A DNA stretch of 64,000 bases, taken from CAMLJR01 sp964631955 (GTDB taxonomy: Bacteria; Pseudomonadota; Gammaproteobacteria; Pseudomonadales; CAMLJR01). Position numbers and translations under genes: made by a program. Shown one piece after another: positions 54,649 through 62,981 of this stretch; the stretch's first letter is position 1; every line of letters begins with the position of its first letter. The stretch is from assembly GCA_964631955.1 (NCBI GenBank), contig CAZWBA010000005.1, positions 62,001 through 126,000 on the forward strand, read 5' to 3'. Below the pieces are notes generated by a model. That model was not told where the DNA came from. It worked only from the letters and a program-made list of their open reading frames with translations, and made no database searches.

Positions 54649-56203
54649 GCGCTCCTAATTTCGCCCGGATCAATTGATCGAGTTCTGCGCCCTTCGCCAT
54701 TTGCTCATCGAGTTTTTCCGTGAGCTTCTGCATTTTCTCTGCAAAGGCATCGTCGTCATTTTCAATTGCTTCCGCGCCGACATAACGCCCCGGTGTAAGC
54801 ACGTGGCCGTGCTCAGTAATTTCTGACAGTTTCACTGAGCGACAGAAGCCCGGAATATCTACATATTCGGCAATCGGTGTGTCGGCATCAATCGCCTCAC
54901 CACGCCATGCGGCGACGGTTTTAGCGATACGGTCTTCTATATCGGTATCCTGCAATTCGATTTGCACACGGCTGATATTGGTGCCGAGCTTGCGCGCATC
55001 GATAAACAGCACTTCGCCTTTGCGTTTATTTTTTTGTTTCGCCAAGAACCACAAACACGCGGGGATTTGCGTGTTGAAAAATAATTGACCGGGCAGTGCA
55101 ATCATCACTTCAACCACATCGGCATCGACCATCGCCGCGCGAATTTCACCTTCACTATTTTGCGACGAACTCATCGAACCATTGGCAAGCACGATGCCGG
55201 CGCGACCATTGGGTTTCAGGTGATACAGCATGTGCTGCAACCACGCATAGTTGGCATTGCCCTGCGGCGGCGTGCCGTAAACCCAACGCGGATCACCCTC
55301 TAAACTGCCATGCCACCAATCGCTGATATTGAACGGCGGATTGGCGAGAATAAAATCGGCACGCAGGTCGCTATGCTGATTGCGCACAAACGTATCGGCA
55401 GGCTCACGACCGAGATTGAAATCGATACCACGAATGGCAAGGTTCATCGCCGCCAATCGCCAAGTGGTCGGATTGGATTCCTGACCGTAGATCGATACAT
55501 CTCCGATTTTGCCGCCATGTGCTTCGATAAATTTTTCTGACTGAACAAACATGCCACCGGAACCGCAGCAAGGATCATAAACTTTGCCATGGTGCGGATT
55601 AATTACCGCAACAAGTGTTTTTACAATACTCGCAGGCGTATAGAACTGACCGCCCTTTTATCCTTCCGCGCTCGCGAATTGACCGAGAAAATACTCGTAG
55701 ACTTGACCGAGAACGTCCTTCGCCACTTGACCACTTTCGCCAAAACCGATTTGCGAAATTAGATCGACTAATTCACCAAGCTTGCCATCGGGCAATTGCG
55801 TGCGTGCGAAACGCTTATCGAGAATACCTTTAAGTTTTGGGTTTTCCGTTTCGATCAACGCAAGTGCATCATCGATACGCTTGCCAATATCTACTTGTTT
55901 AGCTTGCGCGCGCAATGACTCCCATCGCGCTGATTCAGGTACCCAAAACGTATTGACCTCGATGTAATAATCTCGATCTTCCAATTCAGCTGCGATCAAT
56001 TCTGCATCAGCATCTGCAATGAAGTAATCATCTTTTTTATCGTGAAAGCGATGCGTCAATTCTTCACGGCGTAATTGGAATGAATCTGAAATGTATTTAA
56101 CGAAAATAAGGCCGAGAACGATGTGCTTGTATTCCGCAGCATCCATGTTGGCGCGCAGCTTGTCGGCTGCAGCCCATAGTAATTTCTTTAAATCTTCAGG
56201 CAT
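54632..56203 (-). pseudogene. hsdM: Type I DNA methyltransferase subunit with an in-frame TAA
   Basis: The full-length frame is 523 codons, the normal HsdM size, starting MPEDLKKLLWAAADKL. A single TAA at 55658-55660 interrupts it after ...EYFLGQFASAEG. The same frame continues KGGQFYTPASIVKTL and PCCGSGGMF, so this is a nonsense codon where AAA (Lys) is expected, not a frameshift. NPPF (ILANPPFNISDWW) is intact downstream. The first possible restart, ATG at 55552, lies after the SAM-binding motif PCCGSGG, so no restarted product would be a complete methyltransferase. Readthrough, recent mutation or sequence error are the alternatives. Confidence 0.9.
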
Positions 56204-56263
56204 GGTTTAGAGTGCGTTCCATTGAATTGTTTTGAGAGAAGTCATCGCAGGCAGACAGCCCGA

Positions 56264-56503
56264 TCATGCTTCTTCTTTTATATGCAGGGCTAAGTCACCT
56301 ACATCTACATTGAAAAAATTACACAGCTTGTCCAACACTTCGGTCGTGGTGTTGTAACCCTTTTGATTCGCGAGTTTGGAAAGTGTGGTGCGGTGAATAC
56401 CGGTCGCTTGTGAAATCTCTTCGAGAGTAATACGACGCCCCTCCGAAAATTCCCTGTCTGCGATTAATTCTTTTACACGAAAACGGATCATGGCCGAGCT
56501 CAT
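56264..56503 (-). CDS. XRE-family transcriptional regulator (putative controller of the restriction operon)
   Basis: A 79-residue protein with a clear Cro/CI helix-turn-helix (RRITLEEISQATGIHRTTLS, KLANQKGYNTTTEVLDKLCN) and a FFNVDVGDLALH end typical of small single-domain repressors. It ends 60 bp before hsdM on the same strand, so it probably heads the restriction operon and represses it or the divergent cassette. An inverted repeat CGCTAC/GTAGCG (56529-56546) lies 26 bp upstream of its start. Confidence 0.88.
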   Translation of the reverse strand: MSSAMIRFRVKELIADREFSEGRRITLEEISQATGIHRTTLSKLANQKGYNTTTEVLDKLCNFFNVDVGDLALHIKEEA

Positions 56504-56528
56504 AGTTGTAGTTGTGCTCGAATAGTAC

Positions 56529-56546
56529 CGCTACTTCTTCGTAGCG
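56529..56546. promoter_or_regulatory. Inverted repeat, possible operator of the XRE regulator
   Basis: CGCTAC-TTCTTC-GTAGCG, 6-bp perfect arms, sits in the 178-bp divergent region between the XRE gene and the plus-strand cassette, just ahead of the sigma70-type promoter at 56585. Confidence 0.4.
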
Positions 56547-56584
56547 TCAGCTCTCCGTTCGTCGAGGATACCCATCAAACGTGC

Positions 56585-56612
56585 TTGACAATCACGTCAT
56601 GCAATCTATAAT
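56585..56612 (+). promoter_or_regulatory. Strong sigma70-type promoter for the plus-strand cassette
   Basis: TTGACA at 56585-56590 and TATAAT at 56607-56612, both perfect consensus, are separated by 16 bp. Transcription should start near 56620, about 60 bp before the first gene of the cassette. Confidence 0.85.
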
Positions 56613-56681
56613 GTAGCGTATACACATCATATGAACTTATTAAAAATCATTTGATGCGCAAAGCCTACACGAGGATATCTT

Positions 56682-56954
56682 ATGACGTTAGCAAACCGTT
56701 ACCCATCATCACCAAATGAATCACTGCCAGCCCAACTATCCGAATCAGTCTGCACCATTCTCCAGATCGATCCATTCGGTACAAACCTAATCGCTCTTTT
56801 GGACGGCAAGTCAAAAACGACAAATCAGAAGGCAATTTCTGATTGGTGCGAAGCTCAACTGCTATTTATTGATTCGCTGAATTGCAGCCCATCAGCTTTA
56901 GCTCAAATGCTCGCATCGCAGCTGAATTCTCACCTAACCAATCTGATGCATTAA
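56682..56954 (+). CDS. Hypothetical protein, first gene of the AAA+ cassette
   Basis: A 90-residue protein with GAGGA 6 bp before its ATG and a consensus promoter upstream. Mostly helical by composition (PAQLSESVCTILQIDPFGTN; SDWCEAQLLFIDSLNCSPSA). No signal peptide, no known motif. It is followed after 9 bp by the 191-residue gene, so they are one transcript. Confidence 0.7.
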   Translation: MTLANRYPSSPNESLPAQLSESVCTILQIDPFGTNLIALLDGKSKTTNQKAISDWCEAQLLFIDSLNCSPSALAQMLASQLNSHLTNLMH

Positions 56955-56963
56955 GGAGTTGAT

Positions 56964-57539
56964 ATGAAGCGAACTATTTCCATTCCACAATCGCACCCAA
57001 ATGTGCTCATTGCAGACTGGCAACATCATTTCGACTTCTCGACCAATACTGCTGCAGATGGTGTGCTGCGTGCAGCAATAAGAGGTATTAACAGAAACTC
57101 CCACCTCTCACGTGCAAAATCACCTGCGCTATTATTGCCAGATACTCTTTTGGCCAGGAGCAGTGCCGCTGCATTTATAGAGCGCATGCAATCACTATTT
57201 ACAGACATCATTTATTATCGAGGTTATCGGATTACATCTTCCGACAATTTAGAATTCGAAACACTCAACGATCTCGCTGAAACTGTAGATGCACTTAAAC
57301 TTACCAATACTCCTCATGTGATGGTGACAGATATTGATAGGCCTCTTGATCTATTAGTTCGTCAAGTAGCTACCATCCGGCTAGCGCTTTTTGCATCTGG
57401 CTCAAGACAAGCTGCTTCGACCTACTTAGAAAAACCTCTATATAAGGGGAAATTTCCGCTAGATCTTGTGCAATCAGATGAAGGATTTCATTTGGTTATT
57501 CATACAATGCTTCGAGCTCTGCCGGTAAAGGAACATTAA
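56964..57539 (+). CDS. Hypothetical protein, second gene of the AAA+ cassette
   Basis: A 191-residue soluble protein with AAGGAG 6 bp upstream of the ATG. It begins KRTISIPQSHPNVLIADWQH and contains SPALLLPDTLLARSSAAAFI, MVTDIDRPLDLLVRQVATIR and a C-terminal QSDEGFHLVIHTML. I recognise no catalytic motif. It ends 2 bp before the AAA+ gene start, strong evidence of joint translation, so it may be a substrate adaptor or regulator of that ATPase. Confidence 0.72.
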   Translation: MKRTISIPQSHPNVLIADWQHHFDFSTNTAADGVLRAAIRGINRNSHLSRAKSPALLLPDTLLARSSAAAFIERMQSLFTDIIYYRGYRITSSDNLEFETLNDLAETVDALKLTNTPHVMVTDIDRPLDLLVRQVATIRLALFASGSRQAASTYLEKPLYKGKFPLDLVQSDEGFHLVIHTMLRALPVKEH

Positions 57540-57541
57540 TA

Positions 57542-58756
57542 ATGCGAACTGTATTTAAACGTGGAGATGGAAAGGAGTTCGAGCTAAATTTTTCAGAATT
57601 AGATGTTCTACGTGCCGACGTGGCCGCTGACCTGTTATTAGGAGAGGTCTCTAATAAAAAAAGAGTTCATCGGCACGAAATTCAGAGAATTCTCGAAAAT
57701 CACAAAACAATGGCTGATGACGAGGAGTCAGCCAGTGATAGCAATTTTAAAGATGAAGTTAGTAGCCAGTGTACATCAACGCCTGTGCAAACCGATGTTC
57801 ACGCAGATACTGGTGATAACTTAAGCATCGAATTATTTGATTCAGCCGAGGTTGATCATCAGAGCAATGAAATACGCTTATATTCCGACAATGGAATTGC
57901 GGAATGGCTCAACCGTTTATCGGAACCAATAGCAGCAAAAGCAGCCCTGCACGTCGCATCCAATGACCAGGTAATTGCTTGTCGTAAACTTATTTACGCT
58001 TATCCAAATTTGGCATCCATATGCTCTGTGGTTGTAGGTGCTGCTGTACTCTCTCACGCCACCAATAGCCCATTAAGAATTCCTAATCTTTTGATTGAAG
58101 GTCCTCCCGGTTGCGGAAAAACACAGTTGATAAGAGAAGTTAGCAATATTTTAAATCTTCCACTCATAACTATTCCTCTTGGTTCACTTCACGGAAATTT
58201 CGAGCTGGCAGGTGGCCATCGATCTTATAAAAGCGCTGAACCTAGTTTGCTTATCAAAGGTTTAATTGAAAACCGTGTCGCAAATGCAATTTTTTTATTT
58301 GATGAAGCGGAGCTTGCAAGACCAGAGCTTTATCATCCCCTATATGCCTTTTTAGAAGATAATCAATTTAAAGATCATTTCCTACAAATTAACTTCAATA
58401 TTGAGCACATCAATATAGTTTTTATTTGCAATGAGCGACATCTCTTGCCCGATGCAATAAGGTCGCGCCTTTCAGAGTTTGCAGTAAAAACACCAAGCGA
58501 GGAGGAACGAAGAAAAATTATCGATCGAATTTATAACAGCCTACGAGAATCGCACACCGCTCTTAAGTTATTTCCGCAAAAACTTTCAAAAGATTGCCGG
58601 GATAGATTAGCCAACTTCAGTTTGCGGCAAGCGCGAATCTTGCTTGAAGCCGCCATGTTGCAATCGGCAGCGAATGTGAAAGGCGAAAACTGGCGTGTTG
58701 ATCCAAAATTCATTACCGAGGCACACTCGAAGAAACGATCGATTGGATATATATAG
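57542..58756 (+). CDS. AAA+ ATPase, MoxR/McrB-like
   Basis: A 404-residue protein. Residues 1-115 are a poorly conserved, acidic N-terminal region (TMADDEESASDSNFKDEV). The AAA+ module has Walker A GPPGCGKT at 187-194, an insertion with GSLHGNFELAGGHRSY, Walker B IFLFDEAEL, sensor 1 in IVFICNERHLLPDAIRSRL and a following arginine finger region. The DEAE-type Walker B and the pattern of inserts are like MoxR or McrB motors that remodel proteins or DNA complexes. It is flanked by the 191-residue protein and a Phd-like protein, so it may drive an unknown system. Confidence 0.85.
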   Translation: MRTVFKRGDGKEFELNFSELDVLRADVAADLLLGEVSNKKRVHRHEIQRILENHKTMADDEESASDSNFKDEVSSQCTSTPVQTDVHADTGDNLSIELFDSAEVDHQSNEIRLYSDNGIAEWLNRLSEPIAAKAALHVASNDQVIACRKLIYAYPNLASICSVVVGAAVLSHATNSPLRIPNLLIEGPPGCGKTQLIREVSNILNLPLITIPLGSLHGNFELAGGHRSYKSAEPSLLIKGLIENRVANAIFLFDEAELARPELYHPLYAFLEDNQFKDHFLQINFNIEHINIVFICNERHLLPDAIRSRLSEFAVKTPSEEERRKIIDRIYNSLRESHTALKLFPQKLSKDCRDRLANFSLRQARILLEAAMLQSAANVKGENWRVDPKFITEAHSKKRSIGYI

Positions 58757-58769
58757 AGGCACGTTGCAG

Positions 58770-59108
58770 ATGACTCACAAAAATACTGAGGTGCCGAATC
58801 TTGAAGATCTCCCCCATCGTAGCCTTTCGCAGTTAAAGAGCACCTGGAAGGATGTAGCAAAGCAAATCAAACAATCCGGCGGTATCGTGATTACTAAATA
58901 TACCGCCGCTAAAATGGTGCTTATGGACGCAGCTATCTACCAAGAGCTAACCCAAACCCTCAAAGAGCAGAAACAATTAATAGGCGTTAACGAGCGCCTA
59001 GCCGCCAAGTTAAAGGTTTTGCAGGAGCCTGAAGCACGCAAGAAATTGGAAACCTTACTGGCAGCAAAGGGCGTATTCAAAGGCACGCGCCCCAAAGCTG
59101 GCTCTTAA
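58770..59108 (+). CDS. Phd/YefM-antitoxin-like protein
   Basis: A 112-residue protein from the ATG at 58770, 13 bp after the AAA+ stop. Its middle (TWKDVAKQIKQSGGIVITKY, then TAAKMVLMDAAIYQEL) follows the Phd/YefM pattern of a DNA-binding N-terminus that ends in a short Val-rich strand and a tyrosine-containing helix. The C-terminal region is helical and basic at the end. No Doc or RelE-type toxin follows, so it may be a solo antitoxin-like regulator of the cassette. Confidence 0.6.
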   Translation: MTHKNTEVPNLEDLPHRSLSQLKSTWKDVAKQIKQSGGIVITKYTAAKMVLMDAAIYQELTQTLKEQKQLIGVNERLAAKLKVLQEPEARKKLETLLAAKGVFKGTRPKAGS

Positions 59109-59197
59109 CTCCAACAGCATTAAAAAAAATTCGTGGTTTAGTTGATAAAACCAAATTTCGACTCATGATAATCTCAACAGCCCGGAGAATTAATGTC

Positions 59198-59398
59198 ATG
59201 AATTTTGATCAGTCAGAAGAAATTGTTCCAAAAGTAGCAGCAAAGATATTAGGCGTTTCTCACTTAACACTCGCAAAATGGCGTTGTACAAAAAAAAGAG
59301 ACCTTCCCTATAGCAAACGCTTTGGTCACATATATTACTTACTTAAAGATGTTCTCGACTTTAAAGAGCGATCAACGCAGACAGATCCGGATTTATAA
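59198..59398 (+). CDS. Small excisionase/MerR-like helix-turn-helix protein
   Basis: A 66-residue protein from the ATG at 59198 with GGAG 10 bp upstream. The HTH_17-type winged helix reads VAAKILGVSHLTLAKWRCTK and FGHIYYLLKDVLDF. Such proteins act as recombination directionality factors (Xis) or as regulators. Since the integrase gene is nearby on the opposite strand, an Xis role for excision of the island is plausible but not shown. Confidence 0.7.
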   Translation: MNFDQSEEIVPKVAAKILGVSHLTLAKWRCTKKRDLPYSKRFGHIYYLLKDVLDFKERSTQTDPDL

Positions 59399-59471
59399 TT
59401 TCCGTGAATCATGCGGCTTATATTCTTATTGTAAGCAGAGAGCTCATTTGTGAGCGGGCGGGAGCTGAAAC

Positions 59472-60680
59472 TCATACCGAAGGTGCAAGTCTCGGGAAAT
59501 ACCACTCCTCCGCGTGCTCGGGAATTTCCCAACGCAGCGGCGATTTACTGCTCGTTTCACTCAATAGCCCTTCGCTTTTTAACTGGCTCAATAATCGCCG
59601 CGCGCTGCGCTCGGGCATTGCACATAACTCCAGCGCTTGCGCACGTTCGATTTCACCATGCAAAAACGCCGTATATAAAATCAAGGTGGCGACAGGTTTT
59701 AATGGTTCGCTCATTGCGGTGACAAGACCGTCATTGCGTGCGCGCACGTAACTATCGATGCGTTGACGCATGCCAGCGAGATCGAGCAATTCACTGATGT
59801 AAATCACCTGATCGAGCGCGGTATCGAACAAATACGCGCACAATTCCATGAGGCCTTTTTCGGTAAGCGCACCGCGCCCATCGTAATCGCCCTGGCGCGG
59901 CTGATCGGCGCCTGCTAATAAACTTTTATATTGCGTAGAGGTTTTCGCAAGACCGCGACTCAAGCACCACGCGCCGTAGCTATCCAATCCCGCCGCCTTT
60001 AATGCGGCATCGGTGAATAAGCGACCGACGCGACCATTCCCGTCAACGAATGGATGTATCCATAACAGACGATGATGCGCTGCCATGATGGCGATGAGTT
60101 TGCGATCTCCGCTGAATTTCTTCGGGTGATACGTAGCGCAGAATTGCTGCATTAATGTTCCGAGATCAGCCGCAGCGGGCGGCACGTGCTGACCGACAAT
60201 CACATCGCGCAGACGCCACTGCCCTGGCACGACATTATCGACAGCATCGCCCTTCTCATTTTTGATGGCCCATAAACTTTGCGGCACGCGCGCATAAAAT
60301 TCTCTATGCAGCGCGCGAATAAACTCAGCACTAAATAACGTATCGAGATCGGGATTTTGCTCATGTAGCCACTGCTGCACCTGCATATGTGCAAGCGATT
60401 CGAGTTGCAGATCGCGCTTGGCGGGATCACCACTATAATCGCCACGCTGCGCCGCGCGAATCTCATGTGGGCGCGTAGCGTTGCCTTCGATAAGGTTGGA
60501 GTAATAGGAGTTGATCGCGAGCATGTGCTGGCTCAGCGTGGCCAGCGTGAGCGGCGAGAGCTGGCCGGTCAGGCGCGCCGAGCAATTGACAAGCCCAATG
60601 GCCTTATCAGGCAGGCCCGATTGTGCCAATGCTCGATCGCTGGGAATAAACGGCGCGATATCCATGATGGAGGTAGCCAT
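59472..60680 (-). CDS. Fic family AMP-transferase
   Basis: A 402-residue protein from the ATG at 60680. A GTG 33 bp upstream is an alternative. The Fic core carries the catalytic HPFVDGNGRVGR. Upstream, YYSNLIEGN fits the inhibitory (S/T)xxxE(G/N) motif placed N-terminal to the core, so this is a self-inhibited class II Fic. A C-terminal winged-helix-like region (ARRLLSQLKSEGLLSETS) may bind DNA. It transfers AMP or another nucleotide to target proteins. The gene stands alone between the HTH gene and the integrase and has no separate antitoxin gene beside it. Confidence 0.9.
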   Translation of the reverse strand: MATSIMDIAPFIPSDRALAQSGLPDKAIGLVNCSARLTGQLSPLTLATLSQHMLAINSYYSNLIEGNATRPHEIRAAQRGDYSGDPAKRDLQLESLAHMQVQQWLHEQNPDLDTLFSAEFIRALHREFYARVPQSLWAIKNEKGDAVDNVVPGQWRLRDVIVGQHVPPAAADLGTLMQQFCATYHPKKFSGDRKLIAIMAAHHRLLWIHPFVDGNGRVGRLFTDAALKAAGLDSYGAWCLSRGLAKTSTQYKSLLAGADQPRQGDYDGRGALTEKGLMELCAYLFDTALDQVIYISELLDLAGMRQRIDSYVRARNDGLVTAMSEPLKPVATLILYTAFLHGEIERAQALELCAMPERSARRLLSQLKSEGLLSETSSKSPLRWEIPEHAEEWYFPRLAPSV

Positions 60681-60883
60681 GCTTTTACTCACTATGGCCG
60701 ATTCGCTGGCCACCTTTGACTTAAATATCTTATTGATAATAGTACAAATTTATAATTATTCGAATAGCTACCGCCTTAATTTGGCCGGATGGTTGGCCGG
60801 TTGATGACCAACTTCCTTCATAAAGCCAGACTAGCGGGTTGCCATTGCCTCTAGATCGATAATCGCGAAGCTATTCCTATGTT

Positions 60884-62242
60884 TCAGTATTCATCCCTCT
60901 TGAGCCAGCCTGCGACTTCGATACCGCTTTTTTCCTGAATGTAATTTGCAATTCTCTGGCTAGCACTACGCAAGATTTCTAGATCAAAAATTTGGTAATG
61001 CGTATTAACATCTCGCTTATTGCGCTCATGGCAGACCAGATCGTCCAAGATGTAATTATTTATTCCAAGTTCGGCGCCTACTGATTTAAATGTCCGACGT
61101 AGATCATGATTAGTTACAGAGATGTTTACCTTCTCTTTAATTGATTTTCGCAGGTGTCGTGTATCAGCTGCATGTCCCTCTCGCCCAACCCCAGGAAATA
61201 AATATACGTGTGGTTTTTGTTTGCCTTTTTCATCAATAAGAGGCCTGGCTTTAAGCATTTTTAATCGCTGCTCAACAATTGCCCTTGCCGCTGTATTTAA
61301 GGGAATTATGTAAGACTGACCATTTTTGGACTTTTCAGCGGTGATATGAATGGCATTATTCTTCTGATCGATACAATCTAATGAAACAGAAAAAATCATC
61401 GTCCGGCGCAAACCCGTGAACAAAGCCAATAAAAGCGCATCACGAGCATTAAACCAACCCAATTCACCAGACAGCCTTGTACCTTCCCTAAAAATCGTCT
61501 CGATGTAATCAGACAATTGCGGGCTATGCAGCCGCACCTTACGAGGATTTATTTTGTACCAACGCCCTTCAGCGGAAAGAATACTAACTGGATTATTAGC
61601 GTAGAATCCCGCTGCACGATATCGGCTTTTCGCATAACCAAAAATTGCTGACAATTCTCTCATCGCTTTGTTTGCAACTGCCGGAGAGAGCGACATGTCC
61701 ATATGTTTATCGATGACCATTTGCTCTGTTATGTCGGTCATCTTGATGTTTTGCCATTTTCTAAAAACACTACGTTGACGTTGCTGAATCTCTTTTTTGT
61801 AGTTCCCTGAGCGAGGTTGCCCTCCAGGTCTGAACTCTAAAAACTCAGCAGTCATTTCCTCCAGCGTTTTAATCGCTGAAAGTCGTTCCGCCTCCAGAGC
61901 CTCCTTTTTACTTTCAATCTTTGGATCTATCCCGTCCTGAATTGAATGAACTAAAGAATCCGCCCTATTCCTAGCCCACTCCAACCCCCTGCTAATGAGG
62001 TCCTCCCAGCTGCAAACTTGACGTTTGTATGCTGAGGCGCTTGGTTTCCCAACCCCCTTGATCCGCTGATAGATGTAACAAGAGATAAGACCATCAGGCT
62101 TACAATAAAGCGCTAGAGGACTATACCGCTCGTAATAAAATACCTCAGAAACGACAGGTTCAGTGTCTTGAGACTGACGCAAAGATTGCAAAAAAGCCTT
62201 GGTAAATTTGTCTTGGACGTATGTTCCATGTCTTCGTGCCAT
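60884..62242 (-). CDS. int: Site-specific tyrosine integrase of the island
   Basis: A 452-residue tyrosine recombinase. The catalytic residues are visible: Arg in FTGLRRTMIFSVSL, Lys in TAEKSKNGQSYIIPL, His-x-Leu-Arg as NHDLRRTFKSVG, the H in VCHERNKRDVNTHY and Tyr in NTHY. The N-terminal region contains the core-binding domain. The gene starts 206 bp from the tRNA-His repeat, the standard position for the integrase of a tRNA-targeted element. Arm-type AAGATAC repeats lie directly upstream of its start. Confidence 0.94.
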   Translation of the reverse strand: MARRHGTYVQDKFTKAFLQSLRQSQDTEPVVSEVFYYERYSPLALYCKPDGLISCYIYQRIKGVGKPSASAYKRQVCSWEDLISRGLEWARNRADSLVHSIQDGIDPKIESKKEALEAERLSAIKTLEEMTAEFLEFRPGGQPRSGNYKKEIQQRQRSVFRKWQNIKMTDITEQMVIDKHMDMSLSPAVANKAMRELSAIFGYAKSRYRAAGFYANNPVSILSAEGRWYKINPRKVRLHSPQLSDYIETIFREGTRLSGELGWFNARDALLLALFTGLRRTMIFSVSLDCIDQKNNAIHITAEKSKNGQSYIIPLNTAARAIVEQRLKMLKARPLIDEKGKQKPHVYLFPGVGREGHAADTRHLRKSIKEKVNISVTNHDLRRTFKSVGAELGINNYILDDLVCHERNKRDVNTHYQIFDLEILRSASQRIANYIQEKSGIEVAGWLKRDEY

Positions 62243-62282
62243 ATATAACTACTCGAAAAATTGATCTTCGAGAAGAATCGCC

Positions 62283-62300
62283 AAGATACGCACAAGATAC
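62283..62300 (+). repeat. Putative integrase arm-type sites, right end
   Basis: AAGATAC at 62283 and 62294 with the same 11-bp period as the left-end pair, between the integrase start and the attachment repeat. Confidence 0.7.
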
Positions 62301-62447
62301 AACGAGGTGGGAACTTCGGGTAAAGACGGGCAACTTCAAGTAAATGAGCCGAGGGGAATTCACTGGATTTTTTGTAAGATTTGATATAATAAAACCTTTA
62401 TTTTCAGGTATTTATATTAAATCTCGATAGTTTGGCAAGCGAAAAAG

Positions 62448-62499
62448 ATGGGGTGGCTGATGGGGATCGAACCCACGACCACAGGAATCACAATCCTGT
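62448..62499. repeat. Right attachment site within tRNA-His
   Basis: 52-bp perfect match to 37995-38046. It covers the 3' half of the intact tRNA-His gene, including CCA and the anticodon loop, plus one flanking base. Confidence 0.95.
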
Positions 62500-62525
62500 G
62501 CTCTACCAACTGAGCTACAGCCACC
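62449..62525 (-). tRNA. tRNA-His(GTG)
   Basis: 77 nt with encoded CCA. The acceptor begins GGTGGCTG with the extra 5' G typical of tRNA-His, anticodon loop TTGTGAT between CAGGA and TCCTG, T-loop GGTTCGATC. Intact copy at the integrase-proximal end of the island. Confidence 0.97.
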
Positions 62526-62547
62526 ATTGAACTGCTAGAAGACAGAT

Positions 62548-62624
<77 letters not shown>

Positions 62625-62685
62625 CTTAACTTTTTGACCCAGCAACCCAAGGGTAGGAACCGCGAGCACGCCGTTCCGAAAATAA

Positions 62686-62762
62686 TGGTCGGGGTAGAAG
62701 GATTCGAACCTCCGACATCCTGGTCCCAAACCAGGCGCGCTACCGGACTGCGCTATACCCCG
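62686..62762 (-). tRNA. tRNA-Pro(TGG)
   Basis: 77 nt with CCA. Acceptor CGGGGTA pairs with TACCCCG, discriminator A, anticodon loop TTTGGGA between CCTGG and CCAGG. First tRNA of the Pro-Arg-His cluster in transcription order. Confidence 0.97.
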
Positions 62763-62981
62763 AAACAACATCAGTTGCTTAACTTGAAGCCAGGCCCCCG
62801 ACGCAGGCTGCGCATGATACTGATGCGCCCCCCCATCGTCAATCAAATCAAAAGCCGCGATTGCATGAATTTTTACGACAACTTGCTGCTGCGCAACGTT
62901 TAATTTTCTCAGGTGTTCGCGCTGGTTTGTGCGTGCGACAATACGCGCCCCTGCAAACTCTGGTTCGGAGACAACTCGACA

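Larger units (their letters stand above)
37995..62499. mobile_element. Integrated genomic island in tRNA-His (24.5 kb)
   Basis: Bounded by the 52-bp direct repeats, with an integrase gene 206 bp from the intact tRNA, AAGATAC-type arm sites inside both ends, and lower GC than the flanks. Cargo includes an IS, a type I restriction-modification operon, Fic and Phd-like genes and several unknowns. No conjugation, replication or phage structural genes are recognised, so transfer would need help from another element. Confidence 0.9.

Noticed and set aside
55553..55660. Frameshift in hsdM
   Set aside because: Both parts and the segment between them are in the same frame; only a TAA codon separates them.
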